A stretch of DNA of 5,089 nucleotides. Source: an uncultured Prevotella sp. Lineage in GTDB: Bacteria > Bacteroidota > Bacteroidia > Bacteroidales > Bacteroidaceae. Below are positions 1-5,089 of this stretch, one piece after another. The stretch spans positions 1 to 5,089 of the forward strand of contig CALZMK010000153.1 of assembly GCA_945788545.1 (NCBI GenBank), written 5' to 3'. The notes under the pieces were generated by a model. It was not told the DNA's origin and ran no database searches. It worked only from the letters and a program-made list of their open reading frames with translations. The position numbers and the translations under genes are program-made. Within the stretch, counting starts at the first letter, position 1; the number at the start of each line of letters is the position of its first letter.

Positions 1-586
1 GTTTTCCCGTCTCGTCGATGAAGGTCATTTTCATTTCTCCGTCCTTGCCCCATGTCACAGATTTATTGTTGGCATCCACCAGAGCTTGCCATACGGCACG
101 CGACGGAATCTGCCAGTCACCTCCGAGCAAATTATGGGCTGCATCGTCTTCTGGCGACAGCTGTTCGTTCTCGTTCTGATATTTTGTGTATCGAGTTCCG
201 TCATAGTATTGCGCATTGACCAATGTATATCCATCAGCCTTGCCTGAAATCCATGCCGTAGGAGTCAGCGAAGTGGCTGTGCGCTCGTATGCTGTGCACC
301 ATGGCTCCGGGGCAGCCCAGGAGAAAAAGTCACCAAAGTCACTCTCAGCCTTGGCGAGTCCCCTTGCCGTCAGGTTTGTCTTGGCAAAGATAAGCCTATA
401 TTTCTTGCCATCGATGTTAAACACTCCCATATCCACCTGTTGCGAAGGCTCCACCACTCCATTCTTTTGGATAACATAAGAGCCTGCCTTGTTGTCGTTG
501 TCATCATCTGAACATGCCGACAATGTCGAAACTGTAAATACGCCTGCTATCGCAAGCCACATCACTGAAAATAATGTCTTCTTCAT
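1..586 (-). CDS. Surface lipoprotein with FISUMP-like domain, 3' end beyond window
   Basis: The minus-strand frame opens at ATG 586-584 and stays open to the left edge, giving 195 residues with no stop. Residues 1-24 form a lipoprotein signal peptide (MKK, then a hydrophobic core) ending in the lipobox LSAC with Cys25. Ser-Asp-Asp-Asp follows directly, which in Bacteroidetes marks lipoproteins moved to the outer face of the outer membrane. From about residue 56 the pattern fits the Fibrobacter succinogenes major paralogous (FISUMP) family: NLTARGL at 71-77, FGDFFSWAAPEP at 84-95, SPEDDAA at 144-150 and LGGDWQIPS at 154-162. The family's molecular function is not established, so none is assigned. 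It starts 47 bp after the stop of the large LRR gene, on the same strand, so co-transcription is plausible. No Shine-Dalgarno sequence is visible; the leader is AT-rich, as usual in this phylum. The lipoprotein call is firm; the domain call rests on remembered motifs. Confidence 0.9.
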   Translation of the reverse strand, partial: MKKTLFSVMWLAIAGVFTVSTLSACSDDDNDNKAGSYVIQKNGVVEPSQQVDMGVFNIDGKKYRLIFAKTNLTARGLAKAESDFGDFFSWAAPEPWCTAYERTATSLTPTAWISGKADGYTLVNAQYYDGTRYTKYQNENEQLSPEDDAAHNLLGGDWQIPSRAVWQALVDANNKSVTWGKDGEMKMTFIDETGK

Positions 587-633
587 TTAAAAATTCTAAT
601 TACTATTATTACTTTGGGGTTATTATTTAAACT
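587..633 (-). other. 47-bp AT-rich gap before the lipoprotein gene
   Basis: The gap between TAG 636-634 and ATG 586-584 is strongly AT-rich, with one short run of four C (AACCCCAAAG on the coding strand). It contains no stem-loop with a T-run and no recognisable Bacteroides promoter element. The AT-rich leader just before the ATG is typical of Bacteroidetes translation starts. The short spacing favours read-through from the LRR gene. Confidence 0.5.
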
Positions 634-3300
634 CTATTTATTCACTCTCACCTTTCCACCTTTTATATATATACCCTTCTCGGCCTTCTTCTCCATGCCG
701 CGAAGATCGTAGATACGCACTCCATCCTTGGTGTCAACAATGATGGAATTCATTCCCGTAGGTGTGGCGATATGCTTGAACTCCTTCCACACCTCGGCAT
801 TGCGATAGGCAGCCTCCGAACCTTCGGGCACGATGAGGATAGCCTGCTCGGTGACAGGCGACTGGAATGCCTCAGCCTCGGCTGTCGGAGGCTCTGTGGC
901 AAGCACTTCCACTACGCGGATGTTGTCGCAACCGGCGAATGCCTTTGCACCTACGAAATTGCAGGTGGCAGGGAGGTGCACCTCTTCAAGATGGGGATTG
1001 TTGGCAAATGCCTCCCATATGATGAGGTTGAGAGCCGTTTGCGATAGGTCAACACGCTTGAGTGAGGAGCCCGAGAAAGCCTGATTGCCAATACATTCCA
1101 AGGTAGCTGGGAATGACAGTTCTTCGAGTGCGCTGCAGTTTTCAAACGAGTTACACTCTATCAATCGAAGATTTGAGGGCAGTTTCACGCTCGTCAAATT
1201 GGGACAGTCACAGAACAGACCTGTTGATAGTTCCGGCATACTGTCAGGTAAAACGACGTGTTCCAAACCATCTAATCCAGAGAGCGCAAAGGGACTAATA
1301 TCTACCTTATCAGGAAAGACGAGTTCCTTCAGGTTTGAACATCCGCAGAAAACTTCTGCCCCAAACGTCTCCAGGTGTTCGGGCAAGGTGACTTGTGCTA
1401 TGTTGGTGTATGCTAATGCTTGCGAATCAAGATATTTGAGCGTAGAAGGCAAGTGCAAATTCGTCAGATTGTTGCCTATAAAAGCACCTCCACCGATATA
1501 TTCCACACCTTCGGGAATGACAATATCCTCCATGCCACAGTTAGTGAACGCGTTTGAACCTATAATCTTCACACTGCCCGGAATATCCATACCGTTGGGC
1601 AATTTACTGTCACGGAAGCTCTCGCCGTTAATAACCTCTATGCCATCGGGCAGGACAAACTTCTCAAACGCACGTTTGTTGTGGGCAAAAGCAAGAGGAG
1701 CGATGGTGTGAACACCGGAGGGGAGCACTATCTCAGAAGGGAGATTAGTTCTACAGAATGCCCAGCCTTCTATCTCCTCCAAGTCATCTGGCCAGTTGAT
1801 CTCTGACAAATTTTCGCAACTGTAGAAAGCATTGAAAGGAATGACCTTCAGATGCGGAGGCAACACCACCTTCTCCAACTGTTTACTATTATTAAAGGTA
1901 TAGGAGCCCAGTTCTTCAACAGTAGAGGGAAGAATAGCCTGCTTCAATGCCGAATACCTGAAGTTGCCCTCGCCAATGCGTCTCAAACCTTCAGGAAAAT
2001 CCAAGCGGTTAATCGCCCTATATCGTCCAATGGCATAGTCTGCAATCTCCGTTGTACCGATTGGCAGAGTGAAAGTACTGTCAACGATCGTTGAGGTATG
2101 TACATAGAGCAAAGACAGACCGTCACTATTCTTACAAACGAGCATACTGTCGGGAGTTAGCTGGAGCGTAGGATGTCTCTCGGCAATAATAATGTTCTTC
2201 AGGCTGTCACAATGTTCCATGGGATTGCCCCCAAACTCGGTGAGGCTTTTGGGGAACGAGATGGTCTTGAGATGCGCGTTCTCACCGAATGCATTGCAAC
2301 CAAGTTTCTCCACACCGTCAGGAATGATGGCCTCTTCAATTGGACAGCATTTGAATGCGTTGTCTCCTATCTCCTTTATGCCCTCATGCAGCAGGTCAAG
2401 AGAGGTGAAGGGGCACTTGTAAAAAGTATAGGCGGGAATGGAAGTGACACCCTTAGGAAGCGTCACATGAGTCAACAGAGTGTTAGAGTAAAATGCCCGC
2501 TCACCAATCTCCTTCAATGTCTCAGGCAACACTATTTCTTTCAGTTTGGTCGAGCTGAAACATCCAGAACCTATCTTCTCAACGTTGGCAGGAAGGTGGA
2601 CCTCCTCCAAATTACTGCAATAAAGGAACAGACTGTCGGGCACTTCCTTCAGGTGGTCCGGCAGGGTGAATTTCGTCAGAGGACTATTCCTACTCGTAAT
2701 AAAACTGAAGATACCCGCCCCCAGGGTCTCTATTCCATCAGGAAAGGAAGAAACAGAAATGGAATAACATCCTCTGAAAGCACATCTGCCGATGTGCTTC
2801 AACGTCGATGGGAACTCCGAGAGTTCAAGATATTTACAACTATAAAAGGTCCAATTGCCTATTGACACAAGCCCTTCTGGAAGGTTGATGTGCTGCAACG
2901 TACTATTCCAGAACGCATTGTCACCTATCGACTCAAGCCCTTCTGGAAGGTTGATGCGCTGCAATTTACTATTCCTGAACGCATTGATGCCTATCGACTT
3001 GATGGTCTTTGGCAACACCACTTCTTCCAAACCATCGGAGTAATAACACTCATCGCGATAGATGAAATTGTTGCCAATGGCTGTCACGGTATAGGTGTTG
3101 CCATCCTTGGCAACAAATGTCTCCGGCACGGTGAGGGTGCCGCTCGTCTCCACGTGGTAAGTCCCCGCCACCTCCGCCGTCATTGTCTCGTCGTCGCAGA
3201 GGAACGTGAGCGTGTTCCCGTAGTGGTAGAACTTCTTCGCATCGGCATTGGCGGCGCCCAGCGCCACCAATGCCATAAAAATCAAAGCCGTTTTTCTCAT
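634..3300 (-). CDS. BspA-like leucine-rich-repeat (LRR_5) exported protein, 888 residues
   Basis: This is a complete gene from ATG 3300-3298 to TAG 636-634. The start was chosen because residues 1-21 (MRKTALIFMALVALGAANADA) form a clean signal peptide; an in-frame GTG at 3330 would put ten extra residues ahead of it. Residues 22-91 are a non-repeat, beta-rich N-terminal region. Residues 92-794 hold about 29 repeats of 22-23 residues of the form LxxVxLPxxLxxIGxxAFxxC, the LRR_5 type of BspA from Tannerella and Prevotella. A non-LRR insert sits at about 378-408, and repeat 5 (182-208) is extended to 27 residues. Residues 795-844 form the closing cap with the family motif VPEGSEAAYRNAEVWKEF. Residues 845-888 form a tail (IYDLRG, KGIYIK) resembling a short type A sorting domain of type IX secretion. 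Relatives act in adhesion and host or matrix binding; this protein's ligand is unknown. The neighbour at 3434-5089 is a paralogue. Confidence 0.95.
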   Translation of the reverse strand: MRKTALIFMALVALGAANADAKKFYHYGNTLTFLCDDETMTAEVAGTYHVETSGTLTVPETFVAKDGNTYTVTAIGNNFIYRDECYYSDGLEEVVLPKTIKSIGINAFRNSKLQRINLPEGLESIGDNAFWNSTLQHINLPEGLVSIGNWTFYSCKYLELSEFPSTLKHIGRCAFRGCYSISVSSFPDGIETLGAGIFSFITSRNSPLTKFTLPDHLKEVPDSLFLYCSNLEEVHLPANVEKIGSGCFSSTKLKEIVLPETLKEIGERAFYSNTLLTHVTLPKGVTSIPAYTFYKCPFTSLDLLHEGIKEIGDNAFKCCPIEEAIIPDGVEKLGCNAFGENAHLKTISFPKSLTEFGGNPMEHCDSLKNIIIAERHPTLQLTPDSMLVCKNSDGLSLLYVHTSTIVDSTFTLPIGTTEIADYAIGRYRAINRLDFPEGLRRIGEGNFRYSALKQAILPSTVEELGSYTFNNSKQLEKVVLPPHLKVIPFNAFYSCENLSEINWPDDLEEIEGWAFCRTNLPSEIVLPSGVHTIAPLAFAHNKRAFEKFVLPDGIEVINGESFRDSKLPNGMDIPGSVKIIGSNAFTNCGMEDIVIPEGVEYIGGGAFIGNNLTNLHLPSTLKYLDSQALAYTNIAQVTLPEHLETFGAEVFCGCSNLKELVFPDKVDISPFALSGLDGLEHVVLPDSMPELSTGLFCDCPNLTSVKLPSNLRLIECNSFENCSALEELSFPATLECIGNQAFSGSSLKRVDLSQTALNLIIWEAFANNPHLEEVHLPATCNFVGAKAFAGCDNIRVVEVLATEPPTAEAEAFQSPVTEQAILIVPEGSEAAYRNAEVWKEFKHIATPTGMNSIIVDTKDGVRIYDLRGMEKKAEKGIYIKGGKVRVNK
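637..768 (-). other. C-terminal sorting-like tail of the 888-residue LRR protein
   Basis: Residues 845-888 begin ATPTG and contain DGVRIYDLRG, then KGIYIKGGKV, and end in a basic residue. This order (short strand, I/VYDLxG, a turn, KGIYI, a final strand ending in K) resembles the C-terminal tails of Bacteroidetes proteins exported by type IX secretion, though it is shorter than a classical domain. The matching 44 residues of the upstream paralogue have the same length and agree at 25 positions. A role in secretion or anchoring is inference. Confidence 0.6.
2077..2169 (-). other. Non-LRR insert within the LRR array of the 888-residue protein
   Basis: About residues 378-408 break the 22-23-residue repeat rhythm. 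The stretch runs TLQLTPDSMLVCKNSDGLSL and on through LYVHTSTIVDS, after which LRR_5 repeats resume with FTLPIG. BspA-type proteins commonly carry such an insert, of the type DGMLLSKDGKTLLYVP followed by a restarted LPEGVTxI repeat, predicted as a beta-hairpin. The upstream paralogue has an equivalent at 4853-4969. Confidence 0.7.
2868..2999 (-). repeat. Two tandem 66-bp copies of an LRR unit
   Basis: Positions 2868-2933 and 2934-2999 are direct head-to-tail copies that match at 59 of 66 bases. Both begin caagcccttctggaaggttg on the plus strand. They encode consecutive 22-residue repeats within about residues 101-144 of the 888-residue LRR protein, sharing INLPEGL and NAF-NS-LQ. Flanking repeats in the same gene are much more diverged at the nucleotide level, so this pair looks like a recent in-frame duplication of one repeat unit. 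Confidence 0.9.
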
Positions 3301-3433
3301 AATTCCTAATTCTTTACTAAAGTTTCCCACCCTTTACTGTTATTAAAGCACGCTTATATCTTGCTGGAATACAGTATGATTTAGGAGTGTGGGTGAAATA
3401 ACATACATTTAAGTTCATGAAGGGGGTGGGCCT
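3301..3433 (-). other. 133-bp gap between the two LRR genes; no clear promoter or terminator
   Basis: Reading in gene direction, I find no strong hairpin with a T-run after the TAA at 3434. I also find no good match to the Bacteroides -7 element (TAnnTTTG) or -33 element (TTTG) before ATG 3300. The gap holds small inverted repeats: CTTTA-C-TAAAG at 3312-3322, CTTTA-N7-TAAAG at 3332-3348, an 8-bp palindrome TTCATGAA at 3414-3421, and an imperfect long-range pair CCCACCCTT (3326-3334) with AAGGGGGTGGG (3420-3430). None can be given a function from sequence alone. Confidence 0.5.
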
Positions 3434-5089
3434 TTAATTCTTAATTATTTTTATTCCATTCTTGATGAAAAGTCCTTTCTCTGTCTTCATCTCAATGCCT
3501 CGCAGGTCATATATACGCTCTCCGTCTTGTGAATCGTCAATGACGGATTTCACTCCCGTCGGTGTGGCAATGTTCTTGAACTTCTTCCACACCTCGGCAT
3601 TGCGGTATGCCACCTCGCTTCCTGCGGGAACAACGAGCATAGCCTTGGTGAATACTTCCTCGTCGAAAGTCTCTCCCTCAACCACGGGCGGCACGGCAGA
3701 GCGACACTCCACACACTCTATCTCCGGACTGAGGTAGAAATTGTTGGTAATCACTTCCATGGAGGCAGGAAGAATGATGCTCTTGATATTCAGACACTCG
3801 TTGAAGGCATGTCCGGGCAGTTCCTTGAGTTGCGTGAGAGAGAGGTCAACTGTGCTGCAATTGGCACCACCGAAACAGTATTCGCCGATTCTCTCCACAG
3901 TAGCAGGCAATTTCAGCTGTTCGATATTGGTTGCTGCCATTGCAGCATACCCCAATTCCTTGAGAGAGTCTGGAAAGTTAATGTCGCTCAAGGCAAAGTT
4001 GCACCAAAAAGCCCACATGCCAAATCGCTCTACTGTATTGGGCAGTACCACCTGTTGCAGTTGCTTACATTCGTCGAACATACCTTCAGGTATCTCTCTC
4101 AACGGGCTTTTAATTTCGCAATATGTCAATGGAGTGTCCTCGAACGCCCAGATTCCAATCTTGCAGACACTCTCAGGAATGACGACCGAGGTAAGTCCCG
4201 AAAAGCTGAAGGCTGATTCTCCCACTGACTCCAAGCCATCCGGCAAATCAATATGATTCAATGACGTGCAAGCCCAGAAAGCATCGCTGCCGATAGTCTT
4301 GAGCGAAGAGGGCAACTTGATTTCCTCAAGCATGGAACAGCTTAGGAACGCCCCGTCAACAATATCGGTAATTCCTTCGGCTATGTTTACCGTCCTGACA
4401 CTGGAGAATGCAAGAGAGAAGTTGTTGCATGACGCAGGAATGTTGATGTTGTCAATGTCACAGTCAAAAAATGCCCATTCGCCAATCTGCTGCAAGCCCT
4501 CCGGCAGATCAATGGATGTGATGCCTGAACCACTGAACGCATATTCTCCAATCTTCTTCAGTGTGGAAGGCAAGGTGACTACGCTGAGATTATGGCAGTT
4601 CTCGAAACAATATCCCGGGATTTCCTCCACACCTTCAGGAAGAAGGACACTCGTCAGGTCATAACATGAGTCAAAGGCACGTTCTCCAATACTTTTCAGT
4701 CTTGGCATGTTCACCTTCTTGATTTTTGTCGACGACAGTGCCAACTCGCCTAAATGCTCCAGAACCTCCTGGTTTGTTATCTCCTCAAGCTCGTCGTAAC
4801 CGCACAAAAGGAATGTGCTCAAAGCCGTGATGCCCTCAGGCACTGTAAACCGCCCGTCAACAATAGCATTCTCTGGCAATGTCAACAGCCACACTCCGTC
4901 CTCTCCCCTGTCGTTGATGAGCATACCGCCTTCCATTCGAAGTTTGTTGTCGGTTCCGGTGATTTCCAGTGTAGCATTCTCAGAAAGCATAGGGTCACCA
5001 TCAACCACCTCGACACTGGATGGAATCGACAGACTTTCCAGAGAGTCGCAGCATGAGACAATTCCATGCCCTATGAACTTCACCGAAGA
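3434..5089 (-). CDS. BspA-like leucine-rich-repeat (LRR_5) protein, 5' end beyond window
   Basis: The frame is open from the right edge to TAA 3436-3434, giving 551 visible residues. A GTG at 5083-5081 could be taken as a start, but the frame continues upstream as Ser-Ser, and SSVKFIG is the middle of a repeat. No signal peptide is present, so the true start lies outside. About 19 LRR_5 repeats are visible, for example LPSTLKKIGEYAFSGS and LPDGLESVGESAFSFS, with one short degenerate repeat around PASCNNFSLAF. A non-LRR insert (4853-4969) interrupts the array near its visible N-terminal end. The cap carries VPAGSEVAYRNAEVWKKF, and the 44-residue tail has IYDLRG and KGLFIK, matching the downstream gene. 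It is probably exported and surface-located like its paralogue, but the export signal is not in view. It lies 133 bp upstream of the 888-residue gene and may share a transcript. The family call is firm; the ligand is unknown. Confidence 0.93.
   Translation of the reverse strand, partial: SSVKFIGHGIVSCCDSLESLSIPSSVEVVDGDPMLSENATLEITGTDNKLRMEGGMLINDRGEDGVWLLTLPENAIVDGRFTVPEGITALSTFLLCGYDELEEITNQEVLEHLGELALSSTKIKKVNMPRLKSIGERAFDSCYDLTSVLLPEGVEEIPGYCFENCHNLSVVTLPSTLKKIGEYAFSGSGITSIDLPEGLQQIGEWAFFDCDIDNINIPASCNNFSLAFSSVRTVNIAEGITDIVDGAFLSCSMLEEIKLPSSLKTIGSDAFWACTSLNHIDLPDGLESVGESAFSFSGLTSVVIPESVCKIGIWAFEDTPLTYCEIKSPLREIPEGMFDECKQLQQVVLPNTVERFGMWAFWCNFALSDINFPDSLKELGYAAMAATNIEQLKLPATVERIGEYCFGGANCSTVDLSLTQLKELPGHAFNECLNIKSIILPASMEVITNNFYLSPEIECVECRSAVPPVVEGETFDEEVFTKAMLVVPAGSEVAYRNAEVWKKFKNIATPTGVKSVIDDSQDGERIYDLRGIEMKTEKGLFIKNGIKIIKN
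3437..3568 (-). other. C-terminal sorting-like tail of the partial LRR protein
   Basis: The last 44 residues begin ATPTG and contain DGERIYDLRG, then KGLFIKNGIK. They align without gaps to the tail of the downstream paralogue. The last strand is more diverged here (IKIIKN against VRVNK), as expected if hydrophobic pattern matters more than exact sequence. The resemblance to type IX secretion tails is recognised from memory, and a role in sorting is inference. Confidence 0.55.
4853..4969 (-). other. Non-LRR insert within the LRR array of the partial protein
   Basis: This stretch encodes EGGMLINDRGEDGVWLLTLP, then NAIVDG, and the repeats restart with RFTVPEGITAL. It fits the DGMLL-type beta-hairpin insert of BspA-like proteins better than the copy in the downstream gene does, and it ends with the same (I)VD-(S/G)-x-FT(L/V)P transition. 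It is flanked on both sides by LRR_5 repeats. Confidence 0.7.

Noticed and set aside
216..479. 87-residue plus-strand reading frame at the left end
   Set aside because: It is antisense to the lipoprotein gene, whose signal peptide, lipobox and domain motifs fix the true strand and frame.
587..633. Intrinsic terminator between the LRR gene and the lipoprotein gene
   Set aside because: ATTATT and TTATTATT around the GGGG run are direct repeats, not inverted, so no stable hairpin forms.
1085..1711. 208-residue plus-strand reading frame opposite the same gene
   Set aside because: It reads the complement of successive LRR repeats; its recurring PSG and AFEP-like phrases are simply antisense repeats.
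2173..2865. 230-residue plus-strand reading frame opposite the large LRR gene
   Set aside because: It lies wholly antisense to a well-supported LRR_5 coding region, has no recognisable domain or signal, and its openness follows from the repeated codon pattern of the real gene.
3301..3330. Upstream GTG start at 3330 for the 888-residue protein
   Set aside because: It would add ten residues (MGNFSKELGI) before a textbook signal peptide that starts with its own ATG at 3300.
3420..3434. Terminator hairpin AAGG-CCCACCC-CCTT after the partial LRR gene
   Set aside because: The stem is only four pairs and no T-run follows, so it is too weak to call.
3741..4256. 171-residue plus-strand reading frame opposite the partial LRR gene
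   Set aside because: This is a periodic antisense shadow of LRR_5 repeats with no independent evidence for a gene.
5081..5083. GTG at 5083 as the true start of the right-hand LRR gene
   Set aside because: It falls in the middle of a repeat (SSVKFIG), the frame continues to the edge, and there is no signal peptide, so the gene is cut by the window.

Overview
The window looks like Bacteroidales DNA, most likely Prevotella or a close relative. The evidence is two large BspA-type leucine-rich-repeat (LRR_5) proteins, a lipoprotein whose lipobox cysteine is followed at once by Ser-Asp-Asp-Asp (the acidic export tag of surface lipoproteins in this phylum), AT-rich leaders without a convincing Shine-Dalgarno sequence, and C-terminal tails of the form IYDLRG...KG(I/L)(Y/F)IK. 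The genus is inference; no marker gene is present.

All three genes lie on the minus strand and read right to left. The first (3434-5089) is the C-terminal 551 residues of a BspA-like LRR protein whose start lies beyond the right edge. After a 133-bp gap comes a complete 888-residue paralogue (634-3300) with a signal peptide, an N-terminal beta-rich region, about 29 LRR_5 repeats and the same C-terminal cap and tail. After a further 47 bp comes the first 195 residues of a lipoprotein (1-586) with the sequence pattern of the Fibrobacter succinogenes major paralogous domain (FISUMP). It runs off the left edge. There are no RNA genes, mobile elements, CRISPR arrays or clear promoters or terminators, and no gene-free stretch over 133 bp.

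The three genes could be one transcript making exported, probably cell-surface proteins: two repeat-built binding or adhesion proteins and one surface lipoprotein. This is inferred from signals and arrangement; no ligand can be read from the sequence. The most informative signals are evolutionary: a 66-bp tandem duplication inside the large LRR gene (59 of 66 bases identical), a C-terminal module shared by the neighbouring paralogues, a non-LRR insert in both repeat arrays, and a strong GC rise at both ends of the 888-residue gene. I see a known family with signs of active repeat and module shuffling, not a convincing new system.
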